Assembly (NCBI GenBank): GCA_020072845.1
Contig: JAIQGF010000003.1
Span: forward strand, 153,343 to 217,342
Origin: Terriglobia bacterium
Lineage (GTDB): Bacteria; Acidobacteriota; Terriglobia; Terriglobales; Acidobacteriaceae
Direction: 5' to 3'
DNA: 64,000 nucleotides
Under the pieces are notes generated by a model, which saw only the letters and a list, made by a program, of their open reading frames with translations, did not search any database and was not told where the DNA came from. The translations under genes were made by a program, and so were the position numbers. Each line of letters starts with the position of its first letter. The first letter of the stretch is position 1. Of the stretch, positions 34,608-44,507 are shown piece by piece.

Positions 34608-36446
34608 ATGTCAAGAAAGATTGTCCTATTCGCAGTCGTAGCCCTAATCGCTCTCATTGGACAGTGCCTCTGGGCTCAGAGCCCGTATGACCTTCCCAAT
34701 GACGATGCGGACTGCCCGGGGAACTGCCGCCAGATTCCATGGCTCGCCGGATCGGACATCTGGAATGGTGGGACGCTTCCGGTCTATACCGGCGTCGCTT
34801 GCACCGCGGGACTGACGGAGGGGAACGGCACCACCGACAACACCAGCGCCATCAACGCCTGTATTAGCGCGCTTTCGGCCAATCGCGCGGCGGTTCTTCC
34901 GCCGGGAATCTACTATGTCAACGGAGCCATCACCATCCCGTCTGGAAAGGTGCTACGAGGTTCCGGCTCGAATAACTGCACACAGGGAAGATGGCTTTCC
35001 GCATCCTTCCCCGGCGACACGGGAGCGGGCGCGGCCTGCACCACGCTGAAGCTGGGCAACAACGGGGCGGTCAGGTTCAACGGTTCCTCGTCTCCCAACA
35101 GGGGGTCGAACGTAGCCATTTCGAGCGGCTACACCAAGGGGAGCAGGACTCTCACGGTGGGCGCGGGTCATGGGTTGGTCACGGGGGATTGGGTGGCCAT
35201 GTATGAACTGCCCGACACTGCCATTCCGGTAACGGCTGTCGGAACAGATGGAACCTGTGATTGGTGCGGCGAGGCAGACGCTCCCCCATACCACCTGATG
35301 TCGCAGATCGCTCAGGTCACAGTCAGCGGGAACACTCTGACGCTCAGCCGCCCCATGTACTACACCTTCCAAGCCGGGCTCAGCCCGGGGTTGCGCAAGT
35401 ACACGTTTGGCACCGTCAAGGCGGGGCTTGAAAACATCAAACTGAACGGCTGGGGTACTCGATCCGCGCCGATCATTGAAATGTCCAACTCGCTGTTCAG
35501 TTGGGTGAAAAGCGTGGAAGCCTATCGGGACACGAACACCGCCAAGGGATACCCGATTTACCTGCAGTACGTCTACGGCAATGAAATTCGTGACTCGTAC
35601 GTTCACTTCCAGACGGCGCAAAGCTCTGACCGCGCCTACGGCATCGGCTTCATGTTCGCGACCTCGGACAACAAGGTCGAGAACAACATCATCCGCGAGC
35701 AACGGCACGGCGGCGGGCAGGAGGGCGGCGGGTCGGGAAACGCGTGGCTTTATAACTACATTGACGATCTGTTCTACCTCTACGATACAACCTGGATGGA
35801 AGCAACGCGGATGAACCACGGGGCGCACCCCTACTTCACCTTGGTCGAGGGGAGCATAGCGCCCAAGTTCGGCTCAGATTTTACTTGGGGTTCTTCCTCG
35901 CATGGCGTGCTGTTTCGTAACTGGTTCTGGGGGGATGTGACGGGCAATTACGCCCAGTACAACTCCAACAACCCCAACTGGGGCTTTGATGCCATCAGCA
36001 TCGACCGCAACAACACCTATTTCTCGCTTGTGGGGAATATCTTGGGCAACCCCAATCTCCACACCAATTGGGCGAACGCCATTATGTACCCAGGAAATGC
36101 TTGTACCTACGGATCTCGCAGTAAACCCGTTGTATATCAAGTTGGCTGCGATGATAACCAGATTTTCAATGCCAACACCTGGAACACGATGATTCGGCAT
36201 GGCAACTACGACTACAAAACGCAGGGCGTGGCCGAGTGGGGCGGTGGCTCCAATCACACGCTGAAAAACTCGATGTACTATACATCGAAGCCCGCATTTT
36301 TCGGTAGCTGCGCGTGGCCTCCCTTCGGCCCAGAACCGACCATTGGTACGCTGCCAGCGAAAGCGCGGTATGAAGGTGACACATCCTGCTCCGGTGGTGC
36401 GGCGCCTCCCAACCCTCCGACGGGATTGACGGTTGTAGTGAATTAG
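34608..36446 (+). CDS. Secreted right-handed parallel beta-helix protein (pectate-lyase-like)
   Basis: 612 aa from ATG 34608, with GAGG upstream. Signal peptide VVALIALIGQCLWAQ. The body begins with a pectate_lyase_3-like module (GTTDNTSAINACISALSANRA, VLPPGIYYVNGAITIPSG) and continues with many N- and G-rich strand turns (NNIIREQRHGG, WLYNYIDDLFYL) of a beta-helix. It may bind or cleave the polysaccharide outside the cell. It ends PPNPPTGLTVVVN, which looks like the first strand of a fibronectin-III-type module cut short. No PEP-CTERM or other anchor. Confidence 0.8.
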   Translation: MSRKIVLFAVVALIALIGQCLWAQSPYDLPNDDADCPGNCRQIPWLAGSDIWNGGTLPVYTGVACTAGLTEGNGTTDNTSAINACISALSANRAAVLPPGIYYVNGAITIPSGKVLRGSGSNNCTQGRWLSASFPGDTGAGAACTTLKLGNNGAVRFNGSSSPNRGSNVAISSGYTKGSRTLTVGAGHGLVTGDWVAMYELPDTAIPVTAVGTDGTCDWCGEADAPPYHLMSQIAQVTVSGNTLTLSRPMYYTFQAGLSPGLRKYTFGTVKAGLENIKLNGWGTRSAPIIEMSNSLFSWVKSVEAYRDTNTAKGYPIYLQYVYGNEIRDSYVHFQTAQSSDRAYGIGFMFATSDNKVENNIIREQRHGGGQEGGGSGNAWLYNYIDDLFYLYDTTWMEATRMNHGAHPYFTLVEGSIAPKFGSDFTWGSSSHGVLFRNWFWGDVTGNYAQYNSNNPNWGFDAISIDRNNTYFSLVGNILGNPNLHTNWANAIMYPGNACTYGSRSKPVVYQVGCDDNQIFNANTWNTMIRHGNYDYKTQGVAEWGGGSNHTLKNSMYYTSKPAFFGSCAWPPFGPEPTIGTLPAKARYEGDTSCSGGAAPPNPPTGLTVVVN

Positions 36447-36911
36447 GATGAAGAAATGTGTGGACTGGCTGGGGTTGGTTAGTGGCACCTAGCCGCGCAC
36501 TGTTGGGAGTGATCCGACACCTGCGACCGGTCTGATCGCGACCTCGAAGGTGAGCAAACCTATGATTAGGTCGCGGCGGTTCTAACATTCAAAGAATATT
36601 CTGGAAAGAGGTTTATCTTGGGTGATCGCAGTCACCCTCGACTTTCCAGCGCCGCACGGAGCCAGGAAGCTCTACCAACTACCATGATTCATTTCAGCTT
36701 CTATCGTCTCTCCATGACAGAAGCTCCCAAGCAGCCTGCCTCACACATAAGTACGTGATAGTGGTTAAACCTGTTCATGAAACTCACCTGACCAACAGTT
36801 AGGAACCAAACCAGAGTTGCCCACCATGCGTCTGCGCGCCGGCGGGCGACGATCTGGAGCCCGATCTGTAACAGGTTGCAGTCACAAGCGACACTCCCTT
36901 CTGTCAGCGAC
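36447..36911. other. Intergenic region with nested inverted repeats
   Basis: 465 bases between the beta-helix gene and the small deacetylase gene. I see no supported coding frame on either strand. The notable element is the nested hairpin at 36601-36649; the rest shows nothing recognisable. Confidence 0.6.
36601..36649 (+). ncRNA. Candidate structured RNA element: nested perfect stems
   Basis: Outer arms CTGGAAAG (36601-36608) and CTTTCCAG (36642-36649) pair perfectly over 8 bp. Inside, GGGTGA (36620-36625) pairs with TCACCC (36632-36637) over 6 bp with a 6-base loop. An asymmetric internal loop of 11 and 4 bases separates the stems. No T-run follows, so it is not a standard terminator. It may be a leader element for the deacetylase gene at 36912. 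Confidence 0.35.
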
Positions 36912-37688
36912 ATGAGAGATTACAGAGATTACAGGGCGCGATTTCACAAGCTCCTGGCAGGGTGCTTTTCGCGGAAACGTGCGCGGCGAGCCTCCCCCGA
37001 GCCGATGATCTCCTTCACATTCGACGATTTTCCCAGGTCGGCTCTGACCGTCGGCGGCAGAATACTGGTGGATCACGGCCGGAGAGGCACCTACTACGGT
37101 TCCATGGGATTGATGGGGAAAGACAGCAGCGCGGGGCCAATGTTCACGCGCGCCGATCTGGACGATCTGCTGACCGCCGGTCATGAACTGGCGTGTCACA
37201 CGTTCGACCATGCTTCGTGCTACGCAGTTGGCGCCGCAGAGTTCGTAGATCAATGTACAGAGAACCGCCGGCAAGCAGCTGCAATGCTGAGCGACTACCA
37301 GCTACGGAACCTGTCCTTCCCGCATGGACACATCACGTTAGCTGCGAAACAATTGTTGCGGTCCGACTACGACACGTGTCGATCCATAGAATCTGGCATT
37401 AACGTCGACCCTGTGGACCTTTGCTTCCTTCGCGCAAACCCGGTTTATTTGCGGTCGGAAATCGAGACGCTTAAGCAACTCATTCATGCCAACAGCCGAG
37501 CAAAGGGCTGGTTGGTTCTATACACACATGATGTGGCGAGAAATCCATCCCCGTACGGCTGCACGCCCCAGTACTTTGAAGAAGTGCTCCGCTTTGCACT
37601 CGAATCGGGAGCGGACGTTGTGCCAATCCGTGAGGCGGCCTGCCGATATCCTACCGGACTAGGGCGCGGACAGGTTTCAGCCGTTTAG
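36912..37688 (+). CDS. Polysaccharide deacetylase (NodB-fold), small
   Basis: 258 aa from ATG 36912 (frame open from TTG 36876). ISFTFDDFP is the metal- and base-binding motif 1 (TFDD) and ELACHTFDH is motif 2 (HxxxH); LSFPHGH resembles motif 3 and LVLYTHDV motif 5. Of the five NodB-like proteins here this is closest to canonical. No signal peptide, so it may act on cytoplasmic intermediates or be exported otherwise. Confidence 0.85.
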   Translation: MRDYRDYRARFHKLLAGCFSRKRARRASPEPMISFTFDDFPRSALTVGGRILVDHGRRGTYYGSMGLMGKDSSAGPMFTRADLDDLLTAGHELACHTFDHASCYAVGAAEFVDQCTENRRQAAAMLSDYQLRNLSFPHGHITLAAKQLLRSDYDTCRSIESGINVDPVDLCFLRANPVYLRSEIETLKQLIHANSRAKGWLVLYTHDVARNPSPYGCTPQYFEEVLRFALESGADVVPIREAACRYPTGLGRGQVSAV

Positions 37689-37816
37689 TTCGGGTGGTTC
37701 GGCGAAGCTGACACCGGCCAATGCGATCAAGATCAAGCTTCTGGCGAGGGCAATAACGTGCCGTTGCGGACCCGCAACGGAGCGGTTACTACACTCCACC
37801 GACCCGACGTGCTTTC

Positions 37817-39175
37817 ATGAAAACCACAGACATCTCCGATTTGAGCGAGCTTGGCCTCCCTATACAACTGCCAGGACGTGTCCGGTTCAATGCCGGACCC
37901 GCAGTCGCGGAAGGAATCGTCGAGGCGGTAATCCCTTCCCAGGACCTGGCAGAAGAGTTTGCACACTTGGCCGGAGCGGCCCCCGAGGCCTTTCCGCTCT
38001 CGACCCGCGTCTTCGCCTTCCACGTGCGGGAGGGTGACGAGGTGGTAGTGCGCACCGCGGATGGAGGTCTGCCCCTGGTCGTCCGCCGCGACGGGGAAGT
38101 AATCATCAACTTCGACATTCGGGCCACTCAGGCATTCCAGTTTTCAGACTCGAAAAGGCCGATCTATACCTATATCCCGGGCTTCAACATTCAATCGGTC
38201 CCGGAAGGGATCCGTCGGCCCGTGTCCAACCTGGTCGAATCACTCCGTGGTCCCAGGCGTGTCGATATGTCGGGCAACTGGCGGCGCCTCCCGTTGACCG
38301 ATTTCGATTTTACCGTTCTCCTCCTGAACACGATACTGGCGCGCGGGCTTCCGCAGCGGCCCCAACCGTTTCGCTGGCCTGCGGGTAAACGCGCGGTATT
38401 CGTATCGCTCCACGATGTGGATACACCAGGGTTGCTGCGGCGACGCGACCGCGATCCTCTGCTCCGCATTGAGACGGAGCACCAGATTCGTTCGACGTGG
38501 TTCGTACCAACAGGGCTTCTGGAGCGGCCGAATCATAGCGTCGATTTTCTCCTGGAATCCGGCCACGATGTGGGTTGGCATGGCCACAAACATGATCACA
38601 GAGATCACGTCAAGCCCTTCGCCGACCGCGCCGTCAACGCCTTCAACCATTCCCGTTTGGGAGATCCCGCGAACCATCCCGTCGGCATGCGACTTCCCAA
38701 GCTGCTGAAGAGTAACTACATTTTCCAGCTTCTGGAACGGTTATCCCCAACCTTGTGCTACGACACTTCCTTTCTTCGAGGAATTGTTCCGTACAACTTG
38801 TCGTTGAACGGCAAACAATCGAGGATTCTCGAAATTCCTTGCACGGTGCCGACTGACATCCTTGTGTACAACCAGTTGGGCGGTCTTGGCGGTGCCAGCA
38901 AGGCCGATGCCATCCTCCAAGCGCAGATCGCAAGGACAGAGAGGCTGATCGAGGTGGGTGCACTCATCTCGATCGTCACCCACCCGGAACCCGGACTGTC
39001 AGAACGGCCCGATTTTCTCGAGGTTTACTCTCGATATCTAGATTACATCTGCAATTGCCGCGATATCTGGTTCGCGACGGCAGGTGAACTTTTCAAGTAC
39101 TGGTCCCAAAACAACGACGGTTCGGGTCCTCGGATAACAAATCCACCGCAGCCGCCTGAGGTGCTGACCCAATGA
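37817..39175 (+). CDS. NodB-type polysaccharide deacetylase-like protein
   Basis: 452 aa. An N-terminal ~180-residue region, then a catalytic-like domain with VSLHDVDTPG (HDVD), GHDVGWHGHKHDH and ISIVTHPEPG. The ATG at 37817 follows a weak SD. The stop overlaps the start of the methyltransferase gene (ATGA). Probably acts in EPS sugar modification; substrate unknown. Confidence 0.75.
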   Translation: MKTTDISDLSELGLPIQLPGRVRFNAGPAVAEGIVEAVIPSQDLAEEFAHLAGAAPEAFPLSTRVFAFHVREGDEVVVRTADGGLPLVVRRDGEVIINFDIRATQAFQFSDSKRPIYTYIPGFNIQSVPEGIRRPVSNLVESLRGPRRVDMSGNWRRLPLTDFDFTVLLLNTILARGLPQRPQPFRWPAGKRAVFVSLHDVDTPGLLRRRDRDPLLRIETEHQIRSTWFVPTGLLERPNHSVDFLLESGHDVGWHGHKHDHRDHVKPFADRAVNAFNHSRLGDPANHPVGMRLPKLLKSNYIFQLLERLSPTLCYDTSFLRGIVPYNLSLNGKQSRILEIPCTVPTDILVYNQLGGLGGASKADAILQAQIARTERLIEVGALISIVTHPEPGLSERPDFLEVYSRYLDYICNCRDIWFATAGELFKYWSQNNDGSGPRITNPPQPPEVLTQ

Positions 39176-39855
39176 AATCCGCTCTGAACTACCCAGGCCT
39201 CGACAGCCAACCCGATCAGGGGCAGAGCAGTGGTGTGTTGTTTCAATACTTGAAGCGGTTCTTGCGCGCGCAGTTCGGGCGCCCCACGGGGCTATGTGGA
39301 TATCTGGCGGGCATGCTGATGGCCCGAACCCCCTCGAACCTGGATCGCATCCGCTGGACGCTGTCGTTGTTGGACGTCAGGCCCAACCATCGCATTTTGG
39401 AAATAGGCTTCGGTCCGGGAATTGCCATCCAGCTGCTGAGCAAGGTTGTCGCAGACGGATCGATCGTCGGCATCGACCATTCCGAAGTGATGTTGGAGCA
39501 GGCGCGCAAGCGCAACGCGAGAGCGGTGCGGAATGGGCGTGTCAGCTTGCATCTTGGATCAGTTTTGACGGTACCACCTTTTCCCGAGTCTTTTGACCGA
39601 ATCTTCACCATCAATTCGATTCACTTCTGGGACAAACCCGTCGACTGTTTGAAAACCTTACATACCTGGCTGCGGCCAGGCGGCTTGATAGCCGTGACCG
39701 TCCAGCCGAGATCCCGAAACGCGACCGACGCAACGGCCAGGGTCATGGGGAATGAGTTGGCGGCGAATCTGGAGCGTGCAGGGTTTTCACAATGCCGGTT
39801 GGAGATCCGGCAGGCCAAACCAGTGGCCGTGGCGTGTGCCCTGGGCACCAAATAG
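39172..39855 (+). CDS. Class I SAM-dependent methyltransferase
   Basis: 227 aa. SAM-binding motif I ILEIGFGPGIAIQLL, motif II VGIDHSEVMLEQA and post-motif FDRIFTINSIHFW. It overlaps the preceding deacetylase gene by 4 bp and lies 13 bp before the adenylation fusion gene. Likely methylates a sugar or an acyl intermediate; no substrate evidence. Confidence 0.88.
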   Translation: MKSALNYPGLDSQPDQGQSSGVLFQYLKRFLRAQFGRPTGLCGYLAGMLMARTPSNLDRIRWTLSLLDVRPNHRILEIGFGPGIAIQLLSKVVADGSIVGIDHSEVMLEQARKRNARAVRNGRVSLHLGSVLTVPPFPESFDRIFTINSIHFWDKPVDCLKTLHTWLRPGGLIAVTVQPRSRNATDATARVMGNELAANLERAGFSQCRLEIRQAKPVAVACALGTK

Positions 39856-39868
39856 GAGATCAACAGAC

Positions 39869-42340
39869 ATGTCCCACGCAACTGTGCAAGACAGTCACCA
39901 AATGATATTCTCCCCGGACCAAGCGAAACCGTACCGGCAGCCGGTAGCGCAAACGCTACATCAACTCTTGACCGGCCGGGCTCGCACCGCCCCTGGGTTG
40001 TGCGCAATCGCGGCTCCCGGACGACCCCCTCTCACGTACTCGTGCCTGCTCCGGCAAGTTGAGCGGACGGTGGAAGCGCTGCGCGCGCTCGGGTTGAATC
40101 GGAATGATCGGGTGGCATTGGTATTGCCGAACGGGCCAGAGATGGCAGTGGCGTTTCTCGCCGTGGCGGCCGGTGCAACGTGCGCTCCTCTCAATCCAGG
40201 GTACCGTGAAAGCGAATTCGACTTCTACCTGTCCGACCTGAATGCGCGTGCCTTGATCATTGGGTCGAACCAGGACTCTCCTGCGAGGAACGTAGCCCGG
40301 GCCCGTGGCATTCCTATCATCGAACTGACGCCGGACGTCGCCGCACCAGCAGGCGTGTTTGCCCTGACCGGTGCGGCACCGGGAACCGCGGCCCAGGATG
40401 GATTCGCGGAACCCGACGACATCGCCCTGGTCCTGCACACATCGGGGACTACTGCGCGGCCGAAAATGGTCCCGCTGACGCACTCCAACATCTGCAACTC
40501 CGGCCACAGCATCTCGCTGACACTCGAACTGAACGAGAAGGACCGCTGCCTTAACATCATGCCTTTATTTCACATTCATGGCTTGATCGGAGCGGTCGTT
40601 TCCTCCATGACGGCAGGCGCAAGTGTGGTCTGCACCCCGGGCTTCGACGCCGAACGGTTCTTTGAGTGGACAGATGACCTGGAGCCGACCTGGTACACCG
40701 CGGTTCCTACCATGCATTCGGCCGTCCTCCCTCGTACCCCGGCTCATCGGGAGATCATCGCGCGGCGTCCTCTGCGTTTCATTCGTTCCTGTTCCGCCGC
40801 GATGCCGCAACGGCTGCTGACAGAGCTGGAGGAGGCATATGGAACAAGAGTTATCGAGTCTTATGGCATGACCGAAGGGGCCCATGCCATATCGAGCAAC
40901 CCTCTTCCGCCGTTACCCCGAAAGCTGAATTCGGTCGGCATGGCTGCCGGACCCGATATAGCCGTCATGGATGCGGTCGGAAACCTGCTGCCGGTTGGTG
41001 AAGTCGGCGAGGTCGTGCTCCGCGGACCGAATGTCATGCGGGGCTATGAAAACAACCCGGCGGCAAACCAGAGCAATTTCCACGATGGCTGGTTTCGTAC
41101 CGGTGACCAAGGACGGTTTGACGGCGACGGCTATCTGTACCTCATCGGCCGCCTCAAGGAAATCATTAATCGCGGCGGGGAGAAGATCGCCCCGAGGGAG
41201 GTGGACGACATTCTGTGTCAGCACCCCGCAGTGTCGCAAGCCGTTGCCTTTGCGGTGCCCCATCCCACGCTTGGCGAAGATGTCGCCGCTGCCGTCGTCC
41301 TGAAGCCGAATGCTGCCGTATCGGAAAGCGAAATTCTTCAGTTTGTCTCCGAGCGACTGGCGGACTTCAAGACCCCGAAACACTTGCTCATCGTTGATCA
41401 AATTCCCAAGGGCCCTACCGGAAAAATTCAGCGCATTGGCCTGGCGGACAAGCTGGCCGATAAGCTCGCTTCGAAACTGCAGGCTAACTTCCTCGCGCCG
41501 CAGACCTCGATCGAGACGCAACTGAGTGACATCTGGAAGGACATACTGAAACTGGATCGCGTGGGTGTGCGTGACAGCTTCTACGCGCTCGGAGGAGATT
41601 CGCTTGCATTGGCGATTATGGTGACCGCCGTTGAGGATCGTTTTAAAATGCCGGTTCCCATGGACAGTGTTCTCCAGGGACCGACGATCGAGAATATTGC
41701 CGGCCTGCTTCAACAGGGAACGTCGTCATCGGTCTCCGCCGGTTCATCGGCCCCAGCGGCGCCGGCCGGTGGAAAGCCGATCCGAGATTCGTTCCTGTCG
41801 GGCATAAAGAACCGTCTCCTGCAAGCTCTAGCGCTCTATATGCCTGGCTACAAAACTACGCGTGTTTGGCTTCACCGCCTGCGCGGCGTGTCCATTGGCA
41901 GCAATGTGTCCATTGGTACAGGGGCATTGATCGAGACTGCATATCCCCAGTTGGTCCGCCTGGGAAATAACGTTTCGATTGGGATGCGCACTATGATCAT
42001 CGCGCATCTTCGAGACGCCACGGCGGAAGCCAGGGCCAGCCACAGGCATACGGTTCAGATCGAGCAAGACGCCTATATCGGACCGGGCGTGATCATCCTG
42101 CCCAACGTGAACATTGGTCAGGGCGCCGTCGTCAGCGCCGGAAGTGTTGTATCTCGATCCGTTCCGGCCCACACTCTGGTGCGGGGAAATCCTGCGGTGC
42201 CGATTGCCCATTGCGGCATGTCGCTGGGCGGCGGGGTCCCTTATGAAGAGTTTCTGCGCAGCCTCACACCGATCAAGGACGATAAGTCTCAAGACGAACC
42301 TGTGCGCAACCCGTTAACGGCGTCAGGGACCCCGGCTTAG
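39869..42340 (+). CDS. Adenylation - carrier - left-handed beta-helix acyltransferase fusion
   Basis: 823 aa from ATG 39869, with AGGAGAT upstream. (1) Residues ~20-525: AMP-forming ligase (LHTSGTTARPKMVP, ESYGMTEGAH, GRLKEIINRGGEKI, LPKGPTGKIQR-like end). (2) ~540-615: carrier domain with GGDSLALA (phosphopantetheine Ser). (3) ~660-790: hexapeptide-repeat transferase (SIGSNVSIGTGALI, YIGPGVIILPNVNIGQGAVVSAGSVV). The order implies that an acid is activated, tethered and transferred to an acceptor, perhaps EPS acylation; an NRPS-like terminal enzyme is another option. A hydrophobic C-terminal multi-TM part, as in Pls-type synthetases, is absent. Confidence 0.88.
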   Translation: MSHATVQDSHQMIFSPDQAKPYRQPVAQTLHQLLTGRARTAPGLCAIAAPGRPPLTYSCLLRQVERTVEALRALGLNRNDRVALVLPNGPEMAVAFLAVAAGATCAPLNPGYRESEFDFYLSDLNARALIIGSNQDSPARNVARARGIPIIELTPDVAAPAGVFALTGAAPGTAAQDGFAEPDDIALVLHTSGTTARPKMVPLTHSNICNSGHSISLTLELNEKDRCLNIMPLFHIHGLIGAVVSSMTAGASVVCTPGFDAERFFEWTDDLEPTWYTAVPTMHSAVLPRTPAHREIIARRPLRFIRSCSAAMPQRLLTELEEAYGTRVIESYGMTEGAHAISSNPLPPLPRKLNSVGMAAGPDIAVMDAVGNLLPVGEVGEVVLRGPNVMRGYENNPAANQSNFHDGWFRTGDQGRFDGDGYLYLIGRLKEIINRGGEKIAPREVDDILCQHPAVSQAVAFAVPHPTLGEDVAAAVVLKPNAAVSESEILQFVSERLADFKTPKHLLIVDQIPKGPTGKIQRIGLADKLADKLASKLQANFLAPQTSIETQLSDIWKDILKLDRVGVRDSFYALGGDSLALAIMVTAVEDRFKMPVPMDSVLQGPTIENIAGLLQQGTSSSVSAGSSAPAAPAGGKPIRDSFLSGIKNRLLQALALYMPGYKTTRVWLHRLRGVSIGSNVSIGTGALIETAYPQLVRLGNNVSIGMRTMIIAHLRDATAEARASHRHTVQIEQDAYIGPGVIILPNVNIGQGAVVSAGSVVSRSVPAHTLVRGNPAVPIAHCGMSLGGGVPYEEFLRSLTPIKDDKSQDEPVRNPLTASGTPA

Positions 42341-42375
42341 CTCGGCGCATCACGCAAGATCGTGAGGCAAGGTCG

Positions 42376-43257
42376 ATGATGGACCTCGAGTCAATAGCGG
42401 TAGGGGGTGAGGCGGCCACTTCGCTGAAGTGTCTGCTCTGTGGAAGCCTGCGGCATCGGGTTGTTTTCAGGGAGCTTGACGTAGACATTCTGCGATGCCT
42501 GGACTGCGATCATGTCTTCTCGTCGTTCGCCGCGGATCCTTACTATGATGGATTCTGGGGCGACGAGATCGCGGACGATGGCCACACTTATTGGAGCAAG
42601 GCCCGCGACAGGATGTATCAGGACTTTCTCACGAAGTTTGTTGCGAACCGATCGGGACGGCTGCTCGACCTGGGATGTGGTCTCGGGTTTTTCGTGCGGT
42701 GCGTCGCAATGTTCGAGAACTGGGAGGCATACGGTTCTGAGATTTCGCCAGCCGCTGTCCGATACGCTCGCGAGAAACTCAAGCTGGACAACATTATCTG
42801 TGGCCGGCCCGAAGATCTTGAACTGCCGGAGGGTTCCTTCGACGTTATCACGATGTGGGATGTGATCGATCACATCCTCCACCCCGATCCCCTGCTCCAC
42901 CGCTGTCGCGCGCTGTTGCGGGACGGGGGAATCTGCTTCCTACGGACCCCGAACGTGCGCGTCCAGTTCCTCAGGGCACGTATCAGCAAATTGGTGAGAC
43001 TCACACAACCGAGTGGCTCGTGCCTACAGGCTCGCGATCACCTCCACCAATACTCCACGTCCACGATCCAGAAGCTGCTGGTACGCAACGGATTTACGCG
43101 GGTTGAATTCATACACCTGCACCCTGTCCAAAACCCCGATAGCTCGGGTGTCCTGAGAGCAGCCAAGAACATGTGTTTCGAGGTCGCGCGAGCGGGCGCC
43201 GTCATTAGTAGAGGGTACCTGAATTTCGACAATCTGTTCGTTGTTGCTCGCAAGTGA
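42376..43257 (+). CDS. Class I SAM methyltransferase with N-terminal zinc-binding motif
   Basis: 293 aa. N-terminal CLLCGS and LRCLDCDHVF form a CxxC...CxxC zinc ribbon, as in sugar C-methyltransferase-type and methyltransf_12 proteins. Then RLLDLGCGLGFFVRCV (SAM motif I) and FDVITMWDVIDHILHP. Possibly a sugar methyltransferase for an EPS residue. Confidence 0.87.
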   Translation: MMDLESIAVGGEAATSLKCLLCGSLRHRVVFRELDVDILRCLDCDHVFSSFAADPYYDGFWGDEIADDGHTYWSKARDRMYQDFLTKFVANRSGRLLDLGCGLGFFVRCVAMFENWEAYGSEISPAAVRYAREKLKLDNIICGRPEDLELPEGSFDVITMWDVIDHILHPDPLLHRCRALLRDGGICFLRTPNVRVQFLRARISKLVRLTQPSGSCLQARDHLHQYSTSTIQKLLVRNGFTRVEFIHLHPVQNPDSSGVLRAAKNMCFEVARAGAVISRGYLNFDNLFVVARK

Positions 43258-43367
43258 TTTGCTGATTCTGAACCGCGGCCGACCGCGGGGAAGTTAGCGG
43301 TCTACTGGGATATTCCGTGGACTCGACCGTAGTACCTGATAGGCAGTGTCAAACCGAAGGGATGCCA

Positions 43368-44507
43368 ATGGCAATTGATGAAGTGGGAACGCAGCCTCCG
43401 ACCACACCGCGTGTACTGCTGTTCTCCAATAAGAACATCTACGAGCGGAAGGTCTGGCGCTGCTCGTTTAACGAGTTCGCGGGCATCTTGCAGCAGATTG
43501 ATGCGGTGGAGGTCGTTGCCCCGAAGCCGACCAGTTGGTATCGCAACGGCAAACGGCTGGTTTCAAGGCTAGGAGAGTATCTCAGTACTCCTCTGAACCC
43601 CGGCGTTCAGAAAGTCGTGCTGGACAGGGAATACGACATCTTCGCTGCCTTCATCGAGGTACCGTCCGAGCTTTTCCATCTCTGCGCCGTCGACGACTGG
43701 AAACGCCGTTGTAAGACCTCCGTCTGCTGGGTGATTGAGTTCTACGTCAAAGATATTCCGATGTTCAAGAGCGCGCTGGAAGTGCTCTCGCGCTTTGACC
43801 ATGTCGTCTTCATGGCGCAGGCGATCGAGCCCTTTCGCAAATGGGTCGGAGAGGCCAGCGGTTATTTGGCTCCAGGGGTTGATGCCATACGATTCTGCCC
43901 TTTTCCAAACCCGCCGCGGAGAAGCATTGACGTCCTCAGCATCGGCCGCAGATCGTCGGAAACCCATCATGCGCTGCTCCAGTTGGCCCGCGACGACGGG
44001 TCTTTCTATGTGTATGACACCATCAACAGCCTGGACGGTTACGATCTCGAAGAGCACCGGCTGCTATACGCCAATATGGCCAGGCGCAGCCGCTATTTCC
44101 TGGTCAATCCGGGAAAGATCAACAAACCCAAAGAGACCGGAGGACAGCACGAGTTCGGGTACCGTTATTTCGAGGCGGCCGCGGCCGGCACTCTCATGAT
44201 CGGCGAGCGGCCGCAGAACAACAAAGAGTTTGATCGGATTTTCCACTGGGACGGCGCCGTCATTGATCTGCCTTTCGGCTCAGACCGCGTTGGGAACATC
44301 ATCCGGGAAGTAGATATGGACCCAGAGCGGGAGAGCCGAATTCGTAAGCAGAACATCACTGAATGCCTCTTGCACCATGACTGGGCCTATCGCTGGGAAT
44401 CCATGCTCCAGTTGGCTGGGCTTGCTCCGTTGCCGGGTCTGGTGCAGCGCAAAGAGCGACTGCGGCAGCTCGCGAAACAGGTCCAGGAAGCGCGCGTCGA
44501 GCCCTGA
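43368..44507 (+). CDS. CgeB-like glycosyltransferase
   Basis: 379 aa from ATG 43368, chosen because GAAGGG lies 6 bases upstream; ATG 43362 abuts it. GT-B type of the CgeB/glyco_trans_1_2 group: LLFSNKNIYERKVWR at the start, SGYLAPGVDAIRFCPFP mid-protein, and FGYRYFEAAAAGTLMIGERP as the donor-site region. Adds a sugar to the repeat unit or another acceptor. Confidence 0.75.
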   Translation: MAIDEVGTQPPTTPRVLLFSNKNIYERKVWRCSFNEFAGILQQIDAVEVVAPKPTSWYRNGKRLVSRLGEYLSTPLNPGVQKVVLDREYDIFAAFIEVPSELFHLCAVDDWKRRCKTSVCWVIEFYVKDIPMFKSALEVLSRFDHVVFMAQAIEPFRKWVGEASGYLAPGVDAIRFCPFPNPPRRSIDVLSIGRRSSETHHALLQLARDDGSFYVYDTINSLDGYDLEEHRLLYANMARRSRYFLVNPGKINKPKETGGQHEFGYRYFEAAAAGTLMIGERPQNNKEFDRIFHWDGAVIDLPFGSDRVGNIIREVDMDPERESRIRKQNITECLLHHDWAYRWESMLQLAGLAPLPGLVQRKERLRQLAKQVQEARVEP

